64,000 nt of DNA from Streptomyces diastatochromogenes (GTDB lineage: Bacteria; Actinomycetota; Actinomycetes; Streptomycetales; Streptomycetaceae). The stretch covers positions 248,001 to 312,000 of the forward strand of contig JAPTYK010000002.1 in NCBI GenBank assembly GCA_026913215.1, written 5' to 3'. Below are positions 1 to 7,719 of this stretch, one piece after another. Under the pieces are notes generated by a model. The model was not told where the DNA came from. It was given only the letters and a program-made list of their open reading frames with translations, and made no database searches. Within the stretch, counting starts at the first letter, position 1; every line of letters starts with the position of its first letter. Both the position numbers and the translations under genes were made by a program.

Positions 1-477
1 AAGTTCATCGAGCCCTACCTGCCTATCGGCAGGTTCGGCCCGTACCCGGAACGACTGCGGGAACAGTTGGAAGGGGTGATCTGGCGGTTCCGGTCCAGCG
101 CCCAGTGGCGCGAGATGCCCTCCGAGTTCGGCCCGTGGGCCACCATCTACGGGCGCTTTAGGGTCTGGCGGGACGCCGGCGTCTTCTCCGCTCTGCTGGA
201 AGGCCTGATCGCCGAGGCGGCCCGCGCGGAAAGAACAGACTTGTCGCTGGTCAGCGTGGACTCCACCACGGTCCGCGCCCACCATGACGCCGCCGGAATG
301 CGCATCGGCAAGGACCTCATGGAGGCCCTGGAAGAGGCTGCGCGCGAGCAGGAGGAGGCTCGGCAAAAGGGGGCGGTCCGGAAGAACAGAACGGACACGC
401 CGAGCGTCGACACGTCCGACGCCGACGCAAGCTTCGCCTCAAGGAAGCCCTGCTCGGCAGGTCCCGAGGCGGGTTGA
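1..477 (+). CDS. IS5-family transposase, upstream frame (OrfA), partial at window edge
   Basis: The frame is open from base 1 with no start in the window, so the gene begins upstream. It carries the N-terminal IS5-type region (FRSSAQWREMPSEFGPWATIY) and the first catalytic Asp in SVDSTTVRAHHDAAG. It stops at 475-477, while the continuation (GRSRGGLTSK) is in the -1 frame from about 372 onward. A run of four A and five G at 365-373 lies where the two frames meet, so a programmed -1 slip producing one DDE transposase is likely, as is common in this family. A plain inactivating frameshift is the alternative. Confidence 0.75.
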   Translation, partial: KFIEPYLPIGRFGPYPERLREQLEGVIWRFRSSAQWREMPSEFGPWATIYGRFRVWRDAGVFSALLEGLIAEAARAERTDLSLVSVDSTTVRAHHDAAGMRIGKDLMEALEEAAREQEEARQKGAVRKNRTDTPSVDTSDADASFASRKPCSAGPEAG

Positions 478-947
478 CCAGCAAGGTCCATCTCGCTGCT
501 GACCGCAAATGCCGCCCGCTCTCGTTCGTCCTGACCGCCGGGCAGGCCGCTGACAGCCCGCAGTTCATCCCCGTGCTGGGCAGGGTGCGGGTCCGTCTGC
601 CCGTCGGCCGTCCCCGCACCAGACCCGGCGCAGTCGCCGCAGACAAGGCCTACTCATCCCGCGGCAACCGCGCCTACCTGCGCAAACGCGGCATCAAGGC
701 GGTCATCCCGGAGAAGAAGGACCAGGCCGCCAACCGGAAGAAAAAGGGCTCCAGAGGCGGCCGCCCCGTCGGCCACAATGCCGATCTCTACAAGGAGCGG
801 AACACCGTCGAGCGGCTAATCAACAAGCTGAAGGCCTGGCGCGGGATCGCCACCCGCTACGACAAATCACCCGAGAGCTACCTCGCCGGCCTCCACCTCC
901 GCGCTGCGATGATCTGGACCGACGACCTCCTGAAGGCCGCCAACTGA
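474..947 (+). CDS. IS5-family transposase, downstream frame (OrfB, DDE catalytic part)
   Basis: This is the C-terminal part of the same transposase. It contains the second Asp in VAADKAYSSRGNRAYL and the catalytic Glu in KERNTVERLINKLKAWRGIA, both typical of IS5/IS427-like DDE enzymes. The -1 frame is open upstream to about 372, so the true fusion polypeptide would switch frame near 365-373 rather than start at the GTG-like codon near 474. The element's right end should lie between the stop and the neighbouring CTAG at 967, but I could not define its terminal repeat because the left end is outside the window. Confidence 0.75.
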   Translation: MTSKVHLAADRKCRPLSFVLTAGQAADSPQFIPVLGRVRVRLPVGRPRTRPGAVAADKAYSSRGNRAYLRKRGIKAVIPEKKDQAANRKKKGSRGGRPVGHNADLYKERNTVERLINKLKAWRGIATRYDKSPESYLAGLHLRAAMIWTDDLLKAAN

Positions 948-970
948 TCACAACGTCACACAGGCCCTAG

Positions 971-1083
971 TACTGCAGTTTCGGTTCTTCATTTCTCCTG
1001 ATCAGAGGCCTGTTTTTGAGTCTACTGGGCTGACGGGCTGTCATGTTTGTTGCGGTTCGTGACTCACTCGACCGGGGCGCGTT
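971..1083 (+). repeat. Left 113-bp terminal inverted repeat of IS701-like element
   Basis: The repeat starts TACTGCAGTT and aligns without gaps to the reverse complement of 3991-4103, with about 7 mismatches over 113 positions by eye. It covers the end of the transposase reading frame. The length is unusual, since IS701-type elements normally have much shorter terminal repeats. Confidence 0.85.
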
Positions 1084-1860
1084 CGGCGTTGGTAGTGACA
1101 GTGGCGGGCGACAGCCTGGTGCCGGCGACGCCAGTTCGACCCGGCGAGGGGACGGGCTGTTCCCGCTGTGGGCCGGGGTGGGGGACGAAGAGCGTCCATG
1201 AGCCGTCGGATCTCTGCCACTGTGAGGGGAACGGTGCTGGTGGGAGCGTTTCTTCGTCCCCCCTTTCGAGCGCACGGGCTGCCATCGCGGCGAGAAAGGT
1301 GTGGGCGAGCATCGCCAGGGTGATGTGCCGGTACCAGCCGACGTAACGGCGGACCTCGTACTGGTCCAGGCCGCACTCGTTCTTCGCGGCCTGGAAGCAC
1401 TCCTCGGTCGCCCAGCGGGCGCCGGCGACACGGACGAGCTCGGTGACGGTCGTGTCGGCCGGGGCATAGGCCAGGTAGTAGGCGACCTCGTTGGGCCGGG
1501 CCAGGCTGCGGCGGGCCAGGACCCAGCGGTGGTGGGCCGGATCGTCGCCGTCGAACCCGGCGACCGCCGGCAGCCGGGCCGCCGCCCAGTCGTAGACCCG
1601 CGGGCCCTTGGAACCCGCGCCGCACGAGATCCGCTCCCATGCCTCGTCCGGGGCGCCGGCCAGGACGTGGTCGATCCGCCCGAACGACGGGACCTGCTGG
1701 GACTTCGGCACCGCGAGCACGTATCCGACCCGGGCTTCCTCGAGCATCCGCCGGAAACGCCACTCCTGACCGTAGGCGGCGTCCGCGGTCACCCAGGGCC
1801 CTGCCCTTGGCGGAGGCATAGGCCGCGAAGACACCGATCTGGCAGTTCTCCGTGCGTCCC
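1041..1860 (-). pseudogene. IS701-like transposase, C-terminal remnant
   Basis: Reading from 1859 downward gives GRTENCQIGVFAAYASAKGR, which continues the N-terminal remnant exactly. The frame is then lost near 1800, where the next recognisable block is WVTADAAYGQ. The roughly 50-60 residues normally found between these blocks in the family are missing, so an internal out-of-frame deletion is inferred. A second frame change lies in a six-G run near 1258-1264, between the AMAARALERG and VPLTVAEIRRL blocks. The tail WRRRHQAVARHCHYQRR is family-typical. The gene is inactive. Confidence 0.8.
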
Positions 1861-3612
1861 GGGGCTTGTGTCTGAATAACTGTCGGAGTTGATCATGCGC
1901 AGGTGTCGTCGCTTGACGGTATGCGGGCTTGAAGTTGAGCGAGGGTGCGGGCCGGGGTTCCGGGCAGCGGAGTGACCGTAATGCGGTGCAGGTCCAGGAG
2001 GCGGTGGCCGTCTTGGAACTGGTTGGGCAAGCTGGTTCGGGTGACGTTCAGGAGCTGGGCCAGAAGTGTGCTGGTGGCGGCTCTGCGGCGGCGTAACAGG
2101 GCGGTCAGCAGGCGGTGGTAGTGGTCGAGGCTGCTGCTCTGCGGGTGGAGGTAGCTGCGTGGGCGGTGGAAACGTCGTTGGAATGCTGCCTGGGCGAGGG
2201 CGTCCCAGTGCGGTTCCGAGATGGCGACCAGGTGGTCGAAGGCGGAGCGTGACATGCCGGTCAGGGCCGGGTCGGTGAGCATCGCGGTCAGGGCGGGATC
2301 GATCCGCTGCCGGGTCGGTGCCGGCTCCGGGAGCCGGGGTGCGACCGGTGCCAGGGTGTAGTTCCAGTCGCCGTGGAAGGCGTGGGGTGTGATGGGTAGG
2401 GCGTGGAACTCGGCGGGTGGGACTGAGGTGCCCAGGCCGTACTGGCCGGTGTCGAGTTCGGCCCCGATTCTGAGGCCGGTGCGGGTGGTCGTGGCGGCGA
2501 TGGTCTCGATGACGACCTGGTAGCTGGTCAGGGGCCTGCCTCGCCAGTTCGCGGTGATGTGGCAGAACATGCGGTGTTCGATCTTGTTCCACTTCGATGT
2601 TCCGGGTGGGAAGTGGCAGACCGTGATCTCGAGTCCGCTTTCCAGGGCGAAGGCGGCGAGGTGCTTCTTCCATGTCCAGCGGCGGGGGTCGTTGGAACCG
2701 CCGCAGTCGGCGGTGATCAGAAGCCGGCCGGCGTCCGGGTGGTCGTCGCGTCCGCGTTGCTGCCACCAGCGGCGGATGGATTCCACCGCGAATTCGGCCG
2801 TGTCGTGGTCGGTCCCGACGTTGACCCAGCCGGTGTTGCGGGCGATGTCGTAGATCCCGTAGGGGATGACCACGGGCTGGTCACTGGTGATGAACGTGTG
2901 GCAGTCCACACGGATGGGGTTCTTGCCCGGCCGCCAGACGCGGCCGGGCCGGTCGCGGTTGCCGAGCCACTCCTTGGCCTTGGTGTCGACGCTGATCACC
3001 GGCTGATGGTCATCAAGGAAGGCCGCGGCAGTGGCGTTGATATGCGTGAACTGAGCATCCCGGTCCGGATGACTGGCGCCTTCCGTGGTCTTGGCGGTGC
3101 CCTGCAGGCTGTATCCCAGGGTGTGCAGCAAGCGTCCGACGGTCGCCGCGCTGACGGGGTGGCCCTGAGTGGTCAGCGCCGAGGCCAGAGACCGCAGCGA
3201 AAGCGTGGTCCAGCGCAACGGCGAGACCGGGTCGCCCCGGGTGTGCGGCTCGATCAGAGCCTCGAGCGCGGGCAGCAGAGCGGGGTCCGTGACCGTCACC
3301 GGCTTACGACCGGCTCCCGGAGCCCGGATCCGCCCAGCTGGCAGAGGGCGCCCGGACAGCTCGGCGATTCCACGGGCGATCGTGGCCGCGCTGGCGCCGG
3401 AAGCAGCCGCCACCAGCGTGATCCCGCCGTAGCCAAGCGCGGCGGCCTCGCTGGCCAGGTAGATCCGGCGGCGACGCTCATCGAGATGGGGAAGGAACTG
3501 ATCGAACTTCGCCCTCAAAACCACAACTGAAGCCCGAGCGGCCGTACCCGCAGTCACACCTCATTGTCCCGACAACACCCTTGCACCGAGAAGTAATTGA
3601 AATACACGCCCC
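1861..3612 (-). mobile_element. ISAzo13-like insertion sequence inside the IS701-like transposase
   Basis: The ends read GGGGCTTGTGTCTGAATAACT at 1861 and, on the opposite strand from 3612, GGGGCGTGTATTTCAATTACT, an imperfect inverted repeat. Removing 1861-3612 restores an uninterrupted transposase frame across the junction (SGTAGRTENCQ), which fixes the insertion point to within the short G run. Any target duplication is only 2-3 G/C bases and cannot be resolved. Confidence 0.82.
1893..3557 (-). CDS. ISAzo13-family transposase (Rhodopirellula-type DDE)
   Basis: This 554-residue protein appears intact. An N-terminal helix-turn-helix region (about residues 1-160) precedes a DDE catalytic core with Asp in ISVDTKAKEWLG, Asp in LITADCGGSND and Glu in WNKIEHRMFCHI. 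This is the layout of the ISAzo13 transposases (PF07592 type). It would catalyse cut-and-paste movement of the surrounding 1.75-kb element. It begins with GTG close to a GAGG ribosome site. The terminal repeats are present, so this copy may still be mobile and is younger than its host element. Confidence 0.85.
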   Translation of the reverse strand: MTAGTAARASVVVLRAKFDQFLPHLDERRRRIYLASEAAALGYGGITLVAAASGASAATIARGIAELSGRPLPAGRIRAPGAGRKPVTVTDPALLPALEALIEPHTRGDPVSPLRWTTLSLRSLASALTTQGHPVSAATVGRLLHTLGYSLQGTAKTTEGASHPDRDAQFTHINATAAAFLDDHQPVISVDTKAKEWLGNRDRPGRVWRPGKNPIRVDCHTFITSDQPVVIPYGIYDIARNTGWVNVGTDHDTAEFAVESIRRWWQQRGRDDHPDAGRLLITADCGGSNDPRRWTWKKHLAAFALESGLEITVCHFPPGTSKWNKIEHRMFCHITANWRGRPLTSYQVVIETIAATTTRTGLRIGAELDTGQYGLGTSVPPAEFHALPITPHAFHGDWNYTLAPVAPRLPEPAPTRQRIDPALTAMLTDPALTGMSRSAFDHLVAISEPHWDALAQAAFQRRFHRPRSYLHPQSSSLDHYHRLLTALLRRRRAATSTLLAQLLNVTRTSLPNQFQDGHRLLDLHRITVTPLPGTPARTLAQLQARIPSSDDTCA

Positions 3613-3981
3613 CGCGGTTCCCGAATACTGGCGCTGCACGCCCGCGGAGACGATGCCCTTCTTGATGAAGCCGGTGTCATCGATGATGAGGACGCCGTCC
3701 GGCTCCCCGAGCCGCTCGGCGGCGTAATCCTGCAGGTCGTCACGGACCTGGTCCGGGTCCCACAGGGCCCAGGACAGCAGCCGCTGCAGTCCGTGGGGAG
3801 AGTCGTTGCCCGCGTGCTCCGCCAGTTGCCAGCTGTTCTTGCGCCCGACCGGACCCAGCAGGCCGCGGACGTAGTCCCGCATCCGCCGCCGGGGCTCCAC
3901 TCGCGAGAAACGCCGCCCCAGCCGCTGCAGCAACGACTCCAGTTCCACAGCCCAGATCCCAGGCTCGACATCCGTCTCCAC
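3613..3981 (-). pseudogene. IS701-like transposase, N-terminal remnant
   Basis: The sequence from ATG at 3981 encodes the N-terminal region (LESLLQRLGRRFSRVEPR, then LLSWALWDPDQVRDDL) and the first catalytic Asp in VLIIDDTGFIKKG. It ends at VQRQYSGTAG, where the ISAzo13-like element begins at 3612. The continuation is at 1859 on the other side of that insertion. The N-terminal half itself shows no frameshift. Confidence 0.82.
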
Positions 3982-3990
3982 GCCCGGACC

Positions 3991-4103
3991 AACGCGCCCC
4001 GGTCGAGTGAGTCACGAACCACAACCAACATGACAGACCGTCAGCCCAGTAGACTCAAAAACAGGCCTCTGACCAGTAGGAATGAAGAACCGCAACTGCA
4101 GTA
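3991..4103 (-). repeat. Right 113-bp terminal inverted repeat of IS701-like element
   Basis: This is the inverted copy of 971-1083. The transposase start (about 3981) lies just inside this repeat, so the repeat presumably contains the element's promoter. Confidence 0.85.
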
Positions 4104-5291
4104 CTAGACACTTAGGTGCGTGCCGATCTTCAGGAACGCCTGGACCAGGGGGACCTGGGGGACGGCCGGGGAGACGATCTGGGAGGCGTAGTGGACGATC
4201 ACCAGGTCGAGCGCGGGGGAGACGAAGAGGCGCTGGCCGTGGATGCCGCTGGCCATGAAGGAGCCGTACGGGTCGTTGGGGATCCACCAGAGGTCGTGGT
4301 ACGAGAGCGTGGCGGGCGCCCCGGGAGGCGCGGCGGGGAAGCGCACGCGGCGGGGGTACCCGTCGGGAACGCCGGAGACGATGGTGGAGGCGACGGCTTC
4401 GGGGATGATCTGGCGGTCGCCGACGGCGCCGCCGCGGCGGATCGTCTCGCCCAGCCGGGCCAGGTCGCGGGCGGTGGCGCTGAATCCGCCGCAGGCGGCC
4501 TCGGTGCCTTCGGAGTCGAGGAGGTAGTACGCGTCCTCCTCCGTGCCGATGCGGGACCAGATCATCTCGGACAGCAGGGCCGAGGTGGTGGTGCCGGTGA
4601 CGCGGCGCAGGACCTCGGCCAGGGCCTCGACGTTGCCGTTCTCGTAGCGGAAGCCGGTGCCCGGCTCGGCGGTCGCCCGGGCGGTGGCGAGGTGCGCGCG
4701 GATCGTGGTCGGCCCGGTGTAGCCGTAGGGGCGCAGCTGGGGCGCGAGGACGGCGAAGTAGCGCTGTGCTTCGAGCGCCTTGTCGTACGGGCGGCCCGCG
4801 TAGCTCATCCGCGTGCCCATGTGGAGGAGGTGGTCGACCTGGGCGTCTCCGAAGGCGGTGCCGGCGAGCTCGGGGACGATCTTGGCGACCTGTGTGCCGC
4901 GGTCGAGCTGCCCTTCGTGGGCGAGGGTCGCGGCGACGAGGCCGAGGTAGGACTTGGCCGCCGAGGCGTTGAAGTGCGGGACGTGGGGTTCGTACCCGTG
5001 GAGGTACTCCTCGTGCACGAGCAGGCCGCGGTGCAGGACCAGCAGGGCGTCGGTCTCGGCCCGCGCGAGCAGATCAGTGAGGGTGAGGTCCTGGCCCTGC
5101 GGTCCCGTGAAGCTGAGGTCGTCGAGGGCTCCGGTCGGCGCCGTGGGCAGAGTGGAGGCGCCGCCGGAACCCCGCCGGACACCGCGGCTCGGAACGAGCT
5201 CCCGGCCCGAGGTCATATGGCGCCGGGCCCAGGCCGGATCGGTGTATCCCCGGGCCCACACGAGGTCGGTCAAGGAGGGAATGTCCGTCAT
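4104..5291 (-). CDS. Serine hydrolase, class C beta-lactamase/6-aminohexanoate-dimer hydrolase (NylB)-like
   Basis: The 395-residue protein has the penicillin-binding-type fold. Ser110-x-x-Lys113 (NASAAKS) is the nucleophile motif and Tyr216-x-Asn218 (RYENGN) the second box. The spacing matches NylB-type amide/ester hydrolases, as does HGQRLFVSPALDLVIVHYAS near the end. There is no signal peptide, so it is cytoplasmic. The ATG at 5291 has GGAG seven bases upstream, which I prefer over an earlier in-frame codon at 5342. The stop codon TAG lies inside the CTAG duplicated by the neighbouring IS701-like element, so that insertion spared the gene. The substrate is unknown, and the operator at 5332 suggests control with the fatty-acid genes. 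Confidence 0.8.
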   Translation of the reverse strand: MTDIPSLTDLVWARGYTDPAWARRHMTSGRELVPSRGVRRGSGGASTLPTAPTGALDDLSFTGPQGQDLTLTDLLARAETDALLVLHRGLLVHEEYLHGYEPHVPHFNASAAKSYLGLVAATLAHEGQLDRGTQVAKIVPELAGTAFGDAQVDHLLHMGTRMSYAGRPYDKALEAQRYFAVLAPQLRPYGYTGPTTIRAHLATARATAEPGTGFRYENGNVEALAEVLRRVTGTTTSALLSEMIWSRIGTEEDAYYLLDSEGTEAACGGFSATARDLARLGETIRRGGAVGDRQIIPEAVASTIVSGVPDGYPRRVRFPAAPPGAPATLSYHDLWWIPNDPYGSFMASGIHGQRLFVSPALDLVIVHYASQIVSPAVPQVPLVQAFLKIGTHLSV

Positions 5292-5331
5292 ATGCCTGCT
5301 CCACTCTTCGATCGCACGTCTTCTGCGCTCG

Positions 5332-5354
5332 TTACCGTACACAGTGTTCGGTAA
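5332..5354. promoter_or_regulatory. TetR-type operator before the serine hydrolase
   Basis: TTACCG and CGGTAA form a perfect inverted repeat around an inner ACAC/GTGT. The core ACACAnTGTTCGG recurs at 6118-6132 before the acyl-CoA ligase operon. Two matching sites flanking a tetR gene suggest the TetR protein at 5409-6041 binds both. This is an inference. Confidence 0.55.
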
Positions 5355-5408
5355 CTCGACCAGGGTTGTCGGGCAGGAGCGCGGAGAGCGTGGGGTCCGC
5401 GGCGCGGT

Positions 5409-6041
5409 TCAGGGGGTGAGGTCGAGGGCTCCGGGGGCGTCGGACGGGGCGAGTCCGGTGGCCCACACGCGGCCGTAGACCGACAGGTCGCGCAGATGGG
5501 CGGTGATCTCGGCGGCGCTGTAGCCGGTGTCGTTCTCCACCCACCAGGTGAGCAGCCCGATGAGCTCGCCGGTCCAGGCGCGGGCAACGACGTCGAGGGG
5601 GATGCGCGGTGTCACCCCGAGCTGCTCGGTCCGCGCGCGGAAGGCGGCCTCGGCGTGGGTGCGGATGAGGTCCGTGAATTCCCGTAGGGCCCGCCCGTCG
5701 CCCTCGCCCCGCAGGACGACCCGGTAGACGGGCTTCTCCTGTTCGGCGTGTTCGAAGATGTACTTCACCGGCAGTCCGGTGAACCCTTCCGCGTGCGCCT
5801 GTCTGACCGCCGGCAGGAGGCGGTCGCGGTCCTCGGCGAGGTCGCGGACGATGCCGACCAGGAGGTCCTCCTTGTCGCGGTAGTGCGCGTAGAAGGTGGC
5901 CCGGCCGACGTCGGCGCGTTCGGTGATCTCCTCGACGGTGATCGCGTGGAACCCCCTCTCCAGGACCAGTTCCACCAGGGCCTGGCGCAGTGCGGCCCGC
6001 GTCCTGCGGACGCGGCGGTCTCCCGCGGGCTTCATGTCCAC
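5409..6041 (-). CDS. TetR-family transcriptional regulator
   Basis: The protein of about 210 residues has an N-terminal TetR helix-turn-helix (ALVELVLERGFHAITVEEIT, then ERADVGRATFYAHYRDKEDLL, residues about 15-60). A C-terminal ligand-binding domain contains LTWWVENDTGYS. The GTG at 6041 follows AAGGA at a proper distance; an ATG two codons in (6035) is the alternative. It lies divergent to the acyl-CoA ligase operon and upstream of the hydrolase, so it probably represses both through the shared palindrome. A fatty-acyl-CoA effector is plausible from context only. Confidence 0.85.
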   Translation of the reverse strand: MDMKPAGDRRVRRTRAALRQALVELVLERGFHAITVEEITERADVGRATFYAHYRDKEDLLVGIVRDLAEDRDRLLPAVRQAHAEGFTGLPVKYIFEHAEQEKPVYRVVLRGEGDGRALREFTDLIRTHAEAAFRARTEQLGVTPRIPLDVVARAWTGELIGLLTWWVENDTGYSAAEITAHLRDLSVYGRVWATGLAPSDAPGALDLTP

Positions 6042-6113
6042 TTCGTTTCCTTCTCGTCCGGACCGTTGACCTGACCCTAACGCTGCCTTTACGTTGCCGC
6101 ACATCAAGCTTGC

Positions 6114-6136
6114 TACTGGACACAATGTTCGGAAAC
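6114..6136. promoter_or_regulatory. TetR-type operator before the acyl-CoA ligase operon
   Basis: ACACAATGTTCGGAAAC here matches ACACAGTGTTCGGTAAC at 5340-5356 with two differences. It lies between the divergent tetR and ligase genes, about 15 bases before the ligase ATG, where bound repressor would block transcription. Confidence 0.55.
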
Positions 6137-6148
6137 TCTGGAGGTGCG

Positions 6149-7705
6149 ATGAATCTCGGGCGGTACGTACGCCGGACTGCCGGCCACCAACCCGAAGCCG
6201 AGGCCGTGGTCTGCGGACCCGTCCGGCTGACCTACGCGCAACTCGACGACCACAGCGACCGGCTCGCGACGGCCCTGCGCACCCTCGGCCTGAACCCGGG
6301 AGACCGCGTGGCGACCCTCGCCGGCAACCGCGCGGAACTGGTCGTCACGGAGATCGCCCTCTACAAGGCCGGCCTGGCCCGGGCGCCGATCAACGCCAGA
6401 CTCGGCACCGCCGAGGTGGCCCACCTGCTCACCGAGTCCGACGCACGGGTGCTGCTGACGGACGCCGCCCACCTGGACATCGCCCGCGCGGCGGTGCCCG
6501 GCACGGAAGTGAAGACGGTCCTCGGCTACGACGGCCCCAGCGATCTCGGCCCCGGCTACGCCGAGACCCTCGTGGGCACCGAGCCGGAACCCGTCGAGAC
6601 GGAGTGCGACGAGGGCGACATCGCCGTGCTGCACTTCACCTCGGGCTCCACCGGCAAGCTCAAGGCCGCCGTGCAGACGTACGGCAACCGGTTCGCCCTG
6701 ATGCGCAAGTCGGTGATGAGCGCCGACACGAGGGTCGGTCCCGGCAGCCGGCAGATCCTGGCCGGGCCGGTCACCCACGCCTCGGGCATGCCGCTGATGG
6801 GCATCTTCTTCGCCGGCGGCTGTGCGATCGTGCTGCCGCGCTGGGACGCCGAGGAGTTCCTCGCCACCGTCCAGCGCGAGCGCGCCACCCACGCCTTCGT
6901 CGTGCCGACGATGGTCAACACCGTCCTCGCGCTGCCGAACGCCCGCGACTACGACCTCTCCACCCTGCGCCAGCTGATCTACGGTGCCGCGCCGATGTCA
7001 CCGGCCAGGATCAGGGCCGCCTGGGACTTCTTCGGTCCCGTCCTGTCCCAGGGGTACGGCTGCGGCGAGACCACCTCCGGCGTGCTCTTCCTCTCCACGG
7101 AGGACCACCGGCGGGCGATCGCGGGCGAGGACGAGGAGCTGCTGCTGTCCTGCGGCCGCCCGCTCGCCGAGGCCGAGGTCGCCATCGTCGACGACCACGG
7201 ACAGCCCGTGCCCGACGGGGAGATCGGCGAGATCGCCGTCCGCGGACCCGACGTCGTCCCCGGCTACCACAACGAGCCGGCCCTCACGGCGGAGACCTTC
7301 CGGGACGGCTGGTTCCTCACCGGCGACCTCGCCCGCCGCCGCGCGGACGGCTACGTCTTCATCGTCGACCGCAAGAAGGACATGATCGTCTCTGGCGGGT
7401 TCAACATCTACGCCGTCGAGGTCGAGTCCGTCCTGCACCAGCACCCCGACGTCTACGAGGCCGCCGTCGTCGGCGTCCCGGACGAGCAGTGGGGAGAGGC
7501 CGTCAAGGCGGTCGTCGTGACGCGCGACGGCGCCACCCTCACGGAAGCCGGCCTCATCGACTTCTGCGCTGGGCACCTGGCCCGCATGAAGAAGCCCCGC
7601 TCGGTCGACTTCGTCGCCGCCCTGCCCCACAACCCCAACGGCAAGATCGACCGCCGCGCCCTCCGCGACCGCTACTGGGCGGGCGCCGAGCGCCGCGTCA
7701 ACTGA
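6149..7705 (+). CDS. AMP-dependent acyl-CoA synthetase/ligase (fatty-acid type)
   Basis: This 518-residue ANL-superfamily enzyme should activate a carboxylic acid to its acyl-CoA through an acyl-adenylate. The P-loop-like motif TSGSTGKLKAA is near residue 165, the adenylate motif YGCGETT near 305, the TGD motif near 390, the hinge DRKKDMIVSGGFNIY near 410 and the catalytic Lys in NPNGKIDRR near 500. The ATG at 6149 follows GGAGG. A 14-bp gap separates it from an acyl-CoA dehydrogenase, so the pair makes a short beta-oxidation-like operon. Chain length and substrate cannot be read from the sequence. Confidence 0.88.
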   Translation: MNLGRYVRRTAGHQPEAEAVVCGPVRLTYAQLDDHSDRLATALRTLGLNPGDRVATLAGNRAELVVTEIALYKAGLARAPINARLGTAEVAHLLTESDARVLLTDAAHLDIARAAVPGTEVKTVLGYDGPSDLGPGYAETLVGTEPEPVETECDEGDIAVLHFTSGSTGKLKAAVQTYGNRFALMRKSVMSADTRVGPGSRQILAGPVTHASGMPLMGIFFAGGCAIVLPRWDAEEFLATVQRERATHAFVVPTMVNTVLALPNARDYDLSTLRQLIYGAAPMSPARIRAAWDFFGPVLSQGYGCGETTSGVLFLSTEDHRRAIAGEDEELLLSCGRPLAEAEVAIVDDHGQPVPDGEIGEIAVRGPDVVPGYHNEPALTAETFRDGWFLTGDLARRRADGYVFIVDRKKDMIVSGGFNIYAVEVESVLHQHPDVYEAAVVGVPDEQWGEAVKAVVVTRDGATLTEAGLIDFCAGHLARMKKPRSVDFVAALPHNPNGKIDRRALRDRYWAGAERRVN

Positions 7706-7719
7706 ACAGGACCCCCGCC

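Larger units (their letters stand above)
967..4107. mobile_element. IS701-like insertion sequence, decayed and interrupted by an ISAzo13-like element
   Basis: The element spans 971-4103 between two copies of the palindromic tetranucleotide CTAG (967-970 and 4104-4107), which fits the YTAR target duplication of IS701-type elements. Its ends are 113-bp inverted repeats. The transposase on the minus strand is split: the N-terminal part is at 3613-3981, the C-terminal part at 1041-1860, and a second element (1861-3612) sits between. The C-terminal part also carries an internal deletion and a frameshift, so the element cannot encode its own transposase. Confidence 0.85.

Noticed and set aside
4116..5354. 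412-codon plus-strand ORF exactly opposite the serine hydrolase
   Set aside because: It is a GC-bias shadow: Gly/Arg/Val-rich with no domain, while the minus strand has SxxK and YxN motifs.
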